NCBI RefSeq assembly: GCF_002532045.1
Contig: NZ_NWTG01000016.1
Coordinates: 62,001-126,000 of the forward strand
Reading direction: 5' to 3'
Length of the DNA stretch: 64,000 nucleotides
From: Bradyrhizobium sp. C9
GTDB lineage: Bacteria > Pseudomonadota > Alphaproteobacteria > Rhizobiales > Xanthobacteraceae
Shown here: positions 17,943 to 26,578 of the stretch, piece after piece
Position numbering within the stretch: position 1 is the stretch's first letter
How the letters are laid out: every line of letters starts with the position of its first letter
Made by a program: the position numbers and the translations under genes
The notes under the pieces: model-generated
The model's database searches: none
Told to the model about the DNA's origin: nothing
What the model saw: only the letters and a program-made list of their open reading frames with translations

Positions 17943-18929
17943 CTATTTCGCGACGAAGCCCGCCGCGTTCATCAGCGAGGCATTGAGCTTGTCGTCATCC
18001 TCGAGGAACTCGACCATGTCCTTGCCGGTGAGGAAGATCGGCTTCAGCGCCTGCTTCTCCATGTAGTCCTTGTATTCCGCCGTCTGCGTCACCTTCTGGA
18101 ACAGGTCGGCATAGAACGCCTGCTGCTCCTGGGTGACATTGCCCGGCAGGAACATGGCGCGCAGCATCAGATACTGCACGTCCAGCCCCTCTTCCTTGCA
18201 GGTCGGGATATCGTTCCAGGATTGCGTGCCGGTGACCTTGGTCTTGTAGGCGATGCGCTCCTTGTCAAACACGCAGAGCGCGCGAACCTGTCCGGCGCGC
18301 CAGACCTCGAGATTTTCGCTCGGGTTGTTGACGTTGGATTCGGTATGGCCGCCGACAAGCTGGGTCGCAGCCTCGCCGCCGGACTTGTACGGCAGATAGG
18401 AGAACTTGGCGCCGGTCTTCTGCTCCATGAACACCGTCAGCACGTGGTCCTCGCGCTTGGAGCCGGTGCCGCCCATCTTGAACGGCGCGCCCGCCGCCTT
18501 GGCGGCATCGATGAACTCCTTCACGGTCTTGGGACCGTTGGTGTTGTCCCACAACACGAACTGGTCGAGCGCGATCACCGACACTGGCGTCAGGTCGCGC
18601 CAGTTGAACGGAATCTTGGCGGACAGCGGCAGCATGTAGATCAGCGAATAAGCGATCAGCACCTTGTTGGGATCGCCCTCGCTGGACTTCATGTACATCA
18701 GCGCTTCCGCCCCCGACGCGCCGCCCTTCAGCGACACCACCATCGGCTGCTTCATCAGATTGTTCTTCTGGATCGCCGCCTGCATCATGCGCGCCATCTG
18801 GTCGGAGGCACCACCGGCGCCCGCCGCAACCACGATCTCGACCGGCTTGCTCGGCTCCCAGCCGGCAAAGGCCGGCGTGCTCAGCAGCAGGGCCGCGATT
18901 GCAGCCGTGGTTTTTACAATCTGTCCCAC
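17943..18929 (-). CDS. tctC: Tripartite tricarboxylate transporter substrate-binding protein (TctC/Bug family)
   Basis: A periplasmic solute receptor for the Tct system. The 328-residue protein begins with a clear signal peptide (KTTAAIAALLLSTPAFA, cleavage near residue 22) followed by the Bug-family opening KPVEIVVAAGAGGASDQMAR. It is the first gene of the minus-strand tctC-mtnP-mtnA-tctB-tctA run, with 152 bp before mtnP. Bug proteins bind carboxylated solutes, but the ligand is not predictable. Alignment would be needed to show whether the Asp of the carboxylate-binding loop is kept. Confidence 0.85.
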   Translation of the reverse strand: MGQIVKTTAAIAALLLSTPAFAGWEPSKPVEIVVAAGAGGASDQMARMMQAAIQKNNLMKQPMVVSLKGGASGAEALMYMKSSEGDPNKVLIAYSLIYMLPLSAKIPFNWRDLTPVSVIALDQFVLWDNTNGPKTVKEFIDAAKAAGAPFKMGGTGSKREDHVLTVFMEQKTGAKFSYLPYKSGGEAATQLVGGHTESNVNNPSENLEVWRAGQVRALCVFDKERIAYKTKVTGTQSWNDIPTCKEEGLDVQYLMLRAMFLPGNVTQEQQAFYADLFQKVTQTAEYKDYMEKQALKPIFLTGKDMVEFLEDDDKLNASLMNAAGFVAK

Positions 18930-19695
18930 GTTCTTCTTCCCTATCTATTTGTTCGGCTTGGCAAAACCTGCGAGGTGGCGGGTTGGCGTCATTGTGCCGA
19001 GAATGCAGGTGAGTTCAAGCCGCCGAACTGCCGCACGGCGTATGACTTTGGAATGAGGCAAGTACTGTCATCATCGCTGGCCCCCTCTCGGCGCGGCCCG
19101 GTGCTCCGCAGTCCGCTTTAGTTCCGAACACGGCAATCTCAGCGCATGTGCTTGCGTTAGTGGACGCTCCACTAATCAACGCGCCGATTGTGTCTTTGCG
19201 CCGTGATTTTGACGAACGAATTCGACCGGGCATCGATGGCTGGGAAGCCTCCCCCTAACCGAACGCGATAAGAGACTTGGCTGGTACGACGACAGCGATG
19301 GCTGCACAACTTTGGGGCGAGCGAGCAAGAATCCGGCTTAGACATCGTTCTGAAGAACCGGACCGGTTGGATCGGACCGAATGGCCAAGGCGATCGCAGC
19401 AGCTGCTCCCCCTTTAGCCGCCGGTGTCGCTGCCGAACAGGCAAGCCTGAAATCACGCGCACAACACCCGAGGGCAATTATACTGCCGGGGCCCCCGGTT
19501 CTCCGATCCAAATCTGCCAGATCCATGCGAGTGCCGATCTCAGCGCCGTCTCAACGCATTCCTTGTGCTTTCGATGGCGTATAGATATTGGCTTTGGCCG
19601 CCGCTGCTGCGTCGGTACAGGCGGTCAACGTGATCAATGAAGGCACCGGCGCGGAACCGGGACCTCGCGCCATGGGCCCAGCGGGAACTTCCGGG
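18930..19695. other. Intergenic region upstream of tctC
   Basis: About 770 bp with no gene I can support. It should contain the tctC promoter. Base composition changes here from the strongly G+C-rich metabolic block to the mixed composition of the following accessory zone. Confidence 0.4.
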
Positions 19696-20205
19696 ATGAT
19701 TTTGAGTACTCACGCGATTGTAGGAGCGGCTATAGCCAGCTTCATGCCCGGACACCCCGTAGTGGCGTTTGTGGCCGGTGTTGCCAGCCATTTCGCAATC
19801 GACGCGATCCCGCATTCCGACTATCGGCTCAGATCGATCTCCATTGGGCGCAGCCGGTCAGCACTCACGTTTGATCGGTCAATCCTTCGCGATCTGACTC
19901 TTCTTGCCGCCGACGCCGCGATCGGCGTTGCCGTTGCGCTCTGGTTGTATGCGGGCTCGGGAGCAACGTTTGCGGTTCTTTCCGGAGCTATCGGCGCCAT
20001 TTTGCCGGACCCACTACAACTCGCCTATCGGCTGTATCCTAAAGAGCCGTTGCGATCGCTGCAACGCTTTCACGTCTGGATACACACCAACCGAAAGCTC
20101 GGGCCTCGGCTCGCCGCTACTTCACAATTCGCTTTTGTGCTGCTTGTCATCGGCATCGCTAAGGTACTGCAACGGAGCTTCACGATGGGTAGCGCAGGAC
20201 CGTAG
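19696..20205 (+). CDS. Small membrane protein, possible YdjM-like metal-dependent hydrolase family
   Basis: A protein of about 169 residues. It opens MILSTHAIVGAAIASFMPGH followed by FVAGVASHFAIDAIPHSDYR. The His at position 6 and the SHFAIDAIPHSDY cluster, set in hydrophobic helices, resemble the His/Asp pattern of the inner-membrane YdjM-type metal-dependent hydrolases (from memory). At least two further hydrophobic segments follow. The ATG at 19696 is chosen because an upstream start at 19588 adds low-complexity residues before the conserved His motif. The role is unknown. It stands alone upstream of the cupin gene. Confidence 0.55.
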   Translation: MILSTHAIVGAAIASFMPGHPVVAFVAGVASHFAIDAIPHSDYRLRSISIGRSRSALTFDRSILRDLTLLAADAAIGVAVALWLYAGSGATFAVLSGAIGAILPDPLQLAYRLYPKEPLRSLQRFHVWIHTNRKLGPRLAATSQFAFVLLVIGIAKVLQRSFTMGSAGP

Positions 20206-20451
20206 CCCAGCGCCCTGGTACGGCAGGCGTTTTGCTGGTAGTTGTCGGCGTAATCGGGCATATGATCAGCCGTCCGCAAATCGGATTGATGAGGCCGAGC
20301 ACGGACCGGAAGGCGCGCCGATCCCTGCGCCCCGTCCCAGGGCTCCACCTTCTCGACTCCAGGCAACGACGGACCGGCGCTCGAAGCCTGGCTAGGGTGC
20401 CCACAACTTTGTCTATTCGAACGACAACGCGCAATAAAGGGCTTCGATATC

Positions 20452-20970
20452 ATGTTTTCCAACTGGCCGCAGGCTGTGGGACCAGTCCAAATAGTTCGCA
20501 ACAGCGCGGGCGACGAACTACTCGAGGGCGCGAATTCTGCGACGCGGCTTCGAACGCATATGCTCTTCCACCAGAACCACGCGGATCCGGTGCAAAGGCT
20601 GCTCGTTGGGCTCGCGCGCGGCACGTATGTTCAACCGCACAGACATCGCGAGCAATGGGAGTTGATCGTGCCGCTCCAAGGCACGTTAGCCGTTTATTTA
20701 TTTTCGGAAGCTGGCACTGTCACGGAGATGTTCGAGATTGCCCCAGGCAACACGCGAGTTATGGAGATACCTGCGGGTATTTGGCATACACTCGTGCCGG
20801 TCTCCGAATGTGCTCTGATGTTTGAAATAAAACCAGGCCCATTTAGGCCAGCGGAATTCGCGCCCTGGTCGCCCTCGGAGGGCACGTCTGTGGCTGCGCA
20901 AGCTACAGCGTGGCTGAGAGACGCGAAGCGAGGCGATCGGTTTGGAAACAAACTGAAATCAACCAGCTGA
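20452..20970 (+). CDS. wbuC: WbuC-family cupin metalloprotein
   Basis: A 172-residue single cupin. Metal-binding motif one is PHRHREQWELIVPLQGTL (about 63-80) and motif two is EIPAGIWHTLVPVSECALMF (about 105-124). The C-terminal tail has KPGPFRPAEFAPWSP, which is typical of WbuC proteins. In enterobacteria wbuC accompanies fnlA-fnlB-fnlC in O-antigen loci, so its occurrence 9 kb from an fnlA/fnlC-like pair fits a surface-polysaccharide role, although its enzymatic function is not established. Here it is isolated on the plus strand. Confidence 0.75.
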   Translation: MFSNWPQAVGPVQIVRNSAGDELLEGANSATRLRTHMLFHQNHADPVQRLLVGLARGTYVQPHRHREQWELIVPLQGTLAVYLFSEAGTVTEMFEIAPGNTRVMEIPAGIWHTLVPVSECALMFEIKPGPFRPAEFAPWSPSEGTSVAAQATAWLRDAKRGDRFGNKLKSTS

Positions 20971-21197
20971 TTTTGAGGAACGGGCTTCACTTTCGAACGT
21001 CGTGCAGGAACTCAAGTCAAGTTCCTACCTATCCGCGCGGCCCTGATCCTTGGCGCGCTTTAGACCAAAGCGCCAGCATTGCCCCTGTCGGTGGTTTCCG
21101 ATGGGCCTTCACAACTGACGACGTTTCGGACGATAACTAGTTTCCAACGGATAACTATTTTCAAAAAGGGTGACTACACAGAAGGGGATTAGACTAA

Positions 21198-21992
21198 GTG
21201 ACGTCAGCTTCAAGCCATTTTCAAGATCCGCAATTTCCTGAAACCAGTTTCTTTGTCGCAGCCCGCATCATCCGAGAAATCTTTGCGATGGCTCGCAAGA
21301 ACGTTGTCGCATTGATGGTGGTACCACTCCTCGCAGGCACGCTGGCCGCCGCCTACGCAAGCTTCCGAACTGAAATGTATACTAGCCACGCCTACCTGCG
21401 GCTTGACGAGAACTCGGCACGCGCTGCCGATGCCATCATGAGCAGTGTTCCCGTCCTCGATCAGCTACTCTCCAAATTTAAGGTTGACGGCGCTACTGCC
21501 GAGGATCGCCGCCGCGCACTCGATAGGAAACGGTCGATCTCCGTCGCGCCAAACCAAAACCCTCGAACATCAACACTCTTTCGTCTCAGCGTAACAAATC
21601 CCGATCCGGCTATGGCGCAAGCCATCAATGCGGCGTTCATAGCGGCCTGGTTTGAGACAACAATTCCGCCGCCAATTAAACTGCGGTCACTGAACGATGA
21701 GATTGCGCGAACGGAACAGTTGATTCCGCAAATGTCGGCGTTGCTAGACGCCATCAAGGCGTCGCCGCCGGTGTTGCACGCCGAGAACACGCTTTCCGAG
21801 GATACCTTGCCCCCGGCCATCGCTCTTATCCCCAAGATCGATCAGGCCAATCAACGAATTGAGCAGCTGAAACTGCAGATGCTGGGGGCCTCGCAGGATG
21901 CCGTGTTTGGCGCACCGAACCTGCCTGATGCTCCCAACCCATCTCACGTTGTTCGCTGGGGCCTGCTCGCGGCGATCGCCGCCGAGGTATAA
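21198..21992 (+). pseudogene. Wzz-like chain-length protein, copy 1, C-terminus broken
   Basis: A 264-residue frame from a GTG start. It has an N-terminal cytoplasmic tail, a helix (VALMVVPLLAGTLAAAYASF, about 36-55), YLRLDENSARAADAIMSSVP and a periplasmic helical domain, as in Wzz proteins. It ends at a TAA exactly where the paralogue at 25730-26578 has TTG (Leu), within the second membrane helix. One base is also missing a few codons later relative to the paralogue. The protein therefore lacks most of its C-terminal anchor and probably is not a functional co-polymerase. Identity to copy 2 is high throughout. Confidence 0.75.
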
Positions 21993-22477
21993 CTCCTGAT
22001 TTTTTTCTGCTCCGACACTCGATTGAATGGCGCCAAGCTGAGTGACATCAGCAGCAGAACCATGGCTTCCTAGTCAGGTGCAATTTCGCGTCAGACTTTT
22101 CGCCTTCAACACTGTCAAAACGCTGGTTGGAAGACGTTGCGGAGGAAAGTGCTCACGAATCAAGGTTGCGGCAAAGCACCTCGAACTGCTTGACCACGAA
22201 GACCCCGCCGATGCATTCGCCATCACAGACGACTTTATGTCAGCGGGTCGTATCAGCGGCGCCCAGCGCGTCCCGATTCCGTAGCTCCAGGTTGACACGT
22301 TCAAGACGATTGATGGCAAGCGCTGCAGGCCTGCAGGTCAACAAATCGCGGATCAAATACAAGCGTGAGCTTGAATACCTCACGGATATCTTGTGATGGA
22401 CTCCCATCCCTCCAGCTCGCCTGCTAACCTGCAGGGATGGACCTCTTCCTCCACCCCCGTCGTCATAGCCGTAGCCC
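21993..22477. other. Decayed stretch after Wzz copy 1
   Basis: The first roughly 50 bases are the lost 3' end of the Wzz copy (clear match to copy 2 up to about 22045). The rest shows only short frames without recognisable domains. A 14-bp perfect palindrome, CTGCAGGCCTGCAG, lies at 22323-22336. No supported gene. Confidence 0.45.
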
Positions 22478-22671
22478 ATGTCCATGGCCGAAGCTGAGAC
22501 CGCTAGACTGATGAGGGTGACTGAAGCGCTCGTCCGGGAGCTCGACCGTCAAGGCGTCGCTGATGTGCTTGTGAATCTGTGAATCTCAGGTTCGACGCGC
22601 TCGAATTGGCCAAGGTAGCAATTCGCGCGGCCGACGGCGTCGTGGTGCCGTTTCGAAAACCGCAGGCCTGA
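22478..22671 (+). pseudogene. Small hypothetical gene broken by an 8-bp tandem duplication
   Basis: The frame starts MSMAEAETARLMRVTEALVR and stops at a TGA created where the octamer GTGAATCT is repeated twice in tandem (about 22569-22584). After the second copy the reading resumes with NLRFDALELAKVAIRAADGV and ends at a TGA (22669). Deleting one copy of the octamer restores a single protein of about 61 residues. The stop overlaps the ATG of the next gene (TGATG), so the three small genes 22478-23136 and the acyltransferase may have been one operon. No known domain. Confidence 0.55.
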
Positions 22672-22889
22672 TGGACTTCTTCCTAGCCCACCGTCATTGC
22701 CGGACTGCTTCCATTCCCGACATGAGCAGGTATGAGGTGAGGCTTCTGGACAAGAGCTTCCATTTCAATTGGGACGACAACCCCGACCGCCGATCCGTTC
22801 GAGGGGTTGACGATAGCCACCAGGCGCTAGAGAACGCAAAAGCGTTTGCCAGACGCACGAAGGAACTGCTGAATGAAACACGTCGGTAA
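22671..22889 (+). CDS. Small hypothetical protein
   Basis: A 72-residue protein of unknown function. It contains YEVRLLDKSFHFNWDDNPDR and a helical basic C-terminus (ENAKAFARRTKELLNETRR). It overlaps both neighbours: TGATG with the broken gene before it, and 17 bp with the following gene, which supports it as genuine. No membrane segment or signal peptide. Confidence 0.5.
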   Translation: MDFFLAHRHCRTASIPDMSRYEVRLLDKSFHFNWDDNPDRRSVRGVDDSHQALENAKAFARRTKELLNETRR

Positions 22890-23136
22890 TCGTCCCTACT
22901 CCGACCCCGAAAAGGCAGTCCGCAGACTCACGGAGCACGCCCGTGCGTTCGAGCCGATCCGGGATGGCCGAATCTACATTGAGAAAATCAACTATCCGTT
23001 GGTTTACATTGATAAGGCGTCACCGGCCGAATATTGGGCGGGTCTGCAATACGCGATCAAGCAATGCTGGCTGGAGTATCACGAGAGCGGCGCCTTCATC
23101 AGGATGAAGCCGGCCGGCGCGGACCTGTTCGACTGA
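22873..23136 (+). CDS. Small conserved hypothetical protein
   Basis: An 87-residue soluble protein. It contains ARAFEPIRDGRIYIEKINYP, AEYWAGLQYAIKQCWLEYHE and ends FIRMKPAGADLFD. The pattern of a basic N-terminus and a C-terminal strand-like TPAGADLF motif is, from memory, common in small winged-helix-like hypothetical proteins of rhizobial mobile regions. Function unknown. Its stop overlaps the acyltransferase start (TGATG). Confidence 0.55.
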   Translation: MKHVGNRPYSDPEKAVRRLTEHARAFEPIRDGRIYIEKINYPLVYIDKASPAEYWAGLQYAIKQCWLEYHESGAFIRMKPAGADLFD

Positions 23137-24272
23137 TGCGCAACCTTTATTCCATCACCGCCAACCAAGCAGCGAATAAAGAACAACAGAAAAATCTCGA
23201 TATAGAACTGTTCCGAGGATTCGCTGTCGCCATTACTGTGGTTTCCCACTTTGGGTATCTCATCCATGAATGGTTCGAATGGACTGGCTACTTCTGGCTC
23301 GGTGGTGGAGTTGACCTATTCTTTGCGATATCCGGTTTTTTAATAACTCGGTCGCTGCTTGATTCTCTTGAGAGGAACAGGTCATTTGTGGCCTACGCAA
23401 AATTGTTCTGGATTCGCAGGCTCTTCCGACTGTGGCCGGCAGCGCTGACCTGGTCTACGCTCTTCCTCCTGCTATCAATTTTCGTAGATTTCACCGGCTT
23501 CGAACGGGATGAGGTTTTCAGATCTTGGCTCTTTGGCGCCCTCAATATAGAAAATCTTTATATCTATGCATGTTCGAAGAGCAGCCCGCCATGCAGTATC
23601 ACCCCACTTTGGCACTACTGGAGCTTATCTTTAGAGGAACAGTTTTACCTGCTATTGCCGTTTGCCTTGTTCTTTACGCGTCAACGCAAGTTATTGATCT
23701 GGCCGTGTCTGGCGATTGCTTTCTGTCAGGCGGTTTCGCTTAGGCCGTGGGGGCATTTGCTTTGGTTTATCAGAAGTGATTCACTCATGTACGGGACTGT
23801 GGTTGGGATTGGTTGGCGCTACTATGGACCCACCCTCGAATCAGGGTTTTCAGCCTTCCCAAGGTGGTTACTTCAGCTGTTTCTCGCTGGCCTGTCAGTG
23901 CTCTTAATCGTTGTTGCTCGCGACCAGATATCACAGCGCCACATGGGACTGGTGGCTGTCACCGCAGGCCTGATTGTTTTGATTTTGTCGAGGAATAGCA
24001 ACCTATTCACCGAAGCGCGAATGTCCAAGATTGTTGCAACTTATATTGGGTCGCGCTCATACTCGCTCTACCTCGTACATGTGCCAATTCTTTGGGTGCT
24101 GCGAGAGATGCTTCTCAAATTCAGCACGTTGCAGATCGCTACTAACCTGCAACATCAGATATTTGCTCTCGCACTTGGGTTGGCGTTTTCTTTAATTCTT
24201 TCCGAATGCTCATATCGATTCATTGAATCTCCGTGCCGGCGACTTGGTCGGCGCATTGCAAGCAGAGCCTGA
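23136..24272 (+). CDS. Acyltransferase family 3 membrane protein (OafA/ExoZ-like)
   Basis: A 378-residue polytopic membrane protein with about ten helices. Typical acyltransferase-3 features are LDIELFRGFAVAITVVSHFG (about 21-40, with the conserved His), VDLFFAISGFLITRSLLDSL and WIRRLFRLWPAALTWSTLF. These proteins O-acetylate or otherwise acylate surface polysaccharides, LPS or Nod-like glycans from the cytoplasmic side. The start at 23136 overlaps the previous stop and begins MRNLYSITANQAA; the longer upstream frame is the neighbouring gene read in another phase. A role in decorating the polysaccharide from the left-hand locus is an inference. Confidence 0.85.
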   Translation: MRNLYSITANQAANKEQQKNLDIELFRGFAVAITVVSHFGYLIHEWFEWTGYFWLGGGVDLFFAISGFLITRSLLDSLERNRSFVAYAKLFWIRRLFRLWPAALTWSTLFLLLSIFVDFTGFERDEVFRSWLFGALNIENLYIYACSKSSPPCSITPLWHYWSLSLEEQFYLLLPFALFFTRQRKLLIWPCLAIAFCQAVSLRPWGHLLWFIRSDSLMYGTVVGIGWRYYGPTLESGFSAFPRWLLQLFLAGLSVLLIVVARDQISQRHMGLVAVTAGLIVLILSRNSNLFTEARMSKIVATYIGSRSYSLYLVHVPILWVLREMLLKFSTLQIATNLQHQIFALALGLAFSLILSECSYRFIESPCRRLGRRIASRA

Positions 24273-24281
24273 GCATATCGT

Positions 24282-24563
24282 ATGCCGGTGGATCTGGCCC
24301 TTTACCGTCGACGGCGTGGGCATCTCCATCAGGTCGCGGGCGGCTGCTTCCGGGTCGGCGAAGGTTCGACCGGCTGGACCGGATTCGGACAGTACCCGGC
24401 GATGCCGAGCGTGTTTCCGGACCAGCCGGCGCCCGTCGTGCGCGAGGGCACTTACGGCCGCGAGATGGCGCCGATGCGCTGGGGTAAGCCATCGCCGCCG
24501 CAGTATGACGGTCCGCCCATCACCAATATCCGCAACGTCAAATCCGCGCAAAAGCGACGCTAG
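24282..24563 (+). pseudogene. Fragment of an SRAP/YedK-type (SOS response-associated peptidase) gene
   Basis: A 93-codon frame contains PSVFPDQPAPVVREGTYGRE, MAPMRWGKPSPP and ITNIRNVKSAQKRR. These match the N-terminal part of SRAP (YedK/HMCES) proteins, which bind abasic single-stranded DNA: PDYPAPVVR...WGMPSPP...TNIRN. The initiating Met-Cys-Gly motif and the C-terminal catalytic region are absent and the frame stops after the NIRN motif. It is probably a truncated remnant. Confidence 0.5.
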
Positions 24564-24615
24564 CTGAAGCCGGAAATGCAGGTTGAGAAAGATCTGTTCA
24601 TGTAGCCCTTTCGAG

Positions 24616-24930
24616 CTACCTACTCCGCCGATCTATTAGGTACGAACCTTCGGACAGCTTCCACGTCCCGTTAGCGTCAGGATTTTGCATTTCCTCACCG
24701 AGGCTAGCGCCGGCGCTGACCGCATTCATTTTAGGCGGACGGCGCCGTGCCGTTTGATCGCAAGCCGATGTCTTGCCAGTTTCCGTCACTCGCTTCCTTA
24801 AGTAAATCAAGCGGGCTTGGATTGAAGCCTCTGAGCGCCCAATCTTCTGAGCGATCTCCCGTTGCGACAGACCAGTCTCGCGCACCAATTGCAGCAATCT
24901 CTGCTCGTCCTCTTGCGACCAAGCTGGCAT
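24616..24930 (-). CDS. Small helix-turn-helix protein
   Basis: A protein of about 104 residues. The N-terminal half carries WSQEDEQRLLQLVRETGLSQ followed by REIAQKIGRSEASIQARLIY, a helix-turn-helix resembling SANT/GcrA-like or resolvase-type DNA-binding segments. The C-terminal half is low-complexity. The ATG at 24930 is chosen because GGGGAAG lies at ribosome-binding distance; an upstream ATG at 24954 lacks one. Target unknown. It stands alone. Confidence 0.5.
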   Translation of the reverse strand: MPAWSQEDEQRLLQLVRETGLSQREIAQKIGRSEASIQARLIYLRKRVTETGKTSACDQTARRRPPKMNAVSAGASLGEEMQNPDANGTWKLSEGSYLIDRRSR

Positions 24931-25729
24931 TGGACTTCCCCAAAATTGATACATTCTGAAATGCCCGCACGAATTGCAGATTTCGGAGGCCGCGTCTGCC
25001 CGGTGTTTTCCGGGTTGCGTCCCAATTCCCCGAATTAGCAGTACCTGTCCGGATGATTGACGAACAGCCTAGAGAGGGTTGGGATAATGTTTGCCCGACT
25101 CCTCAGGTCGGGCCAAAGCCCCCACCCTGAGACCTCCTTGCACCGCCAGAACGTCAACGAAGCCAGTTTGGGACGGCAACGTCGGCCGGCGATTGATCAT
25201 TCGTTGAACTTTGGACCAGAGAATCAGTTTCTTCCCGTGTAGGAGTTTCCGACGGGACCTTCACAACCGGTTACGTTCGGGCGACTTAGTAGGGACCTTT
25301 GCAAATTGCCACTTTCTCCCGATCCACTTGACGCTGCGGCAGAACCGAATTTCACCTTCAATCCCCGGCCCTCTCCAAGGTCGAGGCCTCTACCGCGCAA
25401 GGCGAGGCCCTGAGCAATCCCACCTCAGACCAGATGGCGCCTCTTCCCATTCACTTTCCACTGATCGCGAAAAACCGGACGCCGGTTAATGTGCTTTGAC
25501 CTAAGCCAGGAAGCAAAGCCAACGCCGCGTCAAACGCCGCCTGCAGGGCTCCAGCACCCGGATCCCCTGGGGACCAAATGGCAGATACGTGACGACCTAA
25601 TTCGGTCTCGACATTAGCATAGGTTATTTTTTCCGATAACGCTGACCGTAGTTCTTCGGCCTTCACAACCGATCACAATCGGGCGATAGATATCGAAAAA
25701 AGGAGATTGGACAAAAGGGGTTGGACGAA
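24931..25729. other. Gene-poor stretch upstream of Wzz copy 2
   Basis: Contains two of three copies of a CCTTCACAAC-type repeat (about 25255-25290 and 25661-25690) also present before Wzz copy 1. A 7-bp stem hairpin lies at 25093-25113. A minus-strand frame at 25451-25666 could encode a 71-residue helical peptide (LRSALSEKITYANVETELGR), but nothing else supports it as a gene. Confidence 0.4.
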
Positions 25730-26578
25730 GTGACGTCAGTTTCAAGCCATTTTCAAGAATCGCAGTTTTCTGAAACCAGTTTCGTAGCAGCTATCATCAT
25801 CCGCGAACTCTTTACGGTGATTCGCAAGAATGTTGTCGCATTGATCGCGGCGCCACTCATTGCAGGCACCCTGGTTGCAGCTTACGCGAGCTTCCGGACC
25901 AAGGAATATACTAGCCTAGCCTATCTGCGGCTTGATGAGAACTCGGCACGCGCAGCCGACGCCATCATGAGCAGTGTTCCCGTCCTCGTGCAGCTACTCA
26001 CCGAATTCAAGGTCGACGGCGCCACCGCCGAGGATCGCCGCCGCGAACTCGATAGCAAACGGTCGATCTCCGTCGCGCCAAACCAAAACCCTCGAACATC
26101 GACACTGTTTCGTCTCAGTGTAACCAATGCCGATCCGGCGATGGCGCAAGCCATCAATGCGGCGTTCATAGCGGCCTGGCTTCAGGCAACAATCCCGCCG
26201 CCAATTAATCTGCGGACACTGAACGACGAGATTGCGCGAACGGAGCAATTGATTCCGCAGATGTCGGCCTTGCTCGACGTCATCAAGAAGGCGTCGCCAC
26301 CAGTGCTGCACGCCGAGAACACGCTTTCCGAAGATGCCTTGACCCCGGCCATCGCTCTTATCACCAAGATCGACCAGGCCAATAAACGAATTGAGCAGCT
26401 AAAACTGCAAACGCTCGGGGCCTCGCAGGATGCGGTGTTTAGCCCACCGAACCTTCCCGATGCTCCCAACCCATCTCACGCTGTTCGCTGGGGCCTGCTC
26501 GCAGCGATCGCCGCGGAAATTTTGCTCTTGATGTTTTTCTGGTTCCGACACTCGATTGAATGGCGCCAAGCTGAGTGA
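25730..26578 (+). CDS. Wzz-like chain-length protein, copy 2
   Basis: An intact 282-residue paralogue of the copy at 21198, also starting at GTG. Two membrane helices flank a periplasmic helical domain: VVALIAAPLIAGTLVAAYAS near residues 35-54 and a C-terminal segment (WGLLAAIAAEILLLMFFWF) followed by the basic tail RHSIEWRQAE. This is the polysaccharide co-polymerase topology. A TTG start at 25721 would add three residues. The conserved sequence upstream of both copies shows the duplication included leader DNA. It may modulate chain length of the polysaccharide from the left-hand cluster or of a separate polymer. Confidence 0.75.
   Translation: MTSVSSHFQESQFSETSFVAAIIIRELFTVIRKNVVALIAAPLIAGTLVAAYASFRTKEYTSLAYLRLDENSARAADAIMSSVPVLVQLLTEFKVDGATAEDRRRELDSKRSISVAPNQNPRTSTLFRLSVTNADPAMAQAINAAFIAAWLQATIPPPINLRTLNDEIARTEQLIPQMSALLDVIKKASPPVLHAENTLSEDALTPAIALITKIDQANKRIEQLKLQTLGASQDAVFSPPNLPDAPNPSHAVRWGLLAAIAAEILLLMFFWFRHSIEWRQAE

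Noticed and set aside
17856..19121. Plus-strand open frame of 421 codons opposite tctC
   Set aside because: tctC has a signal peptide and Bug-family motif; the plus frame is His/Arg/Leu-rich without known features.
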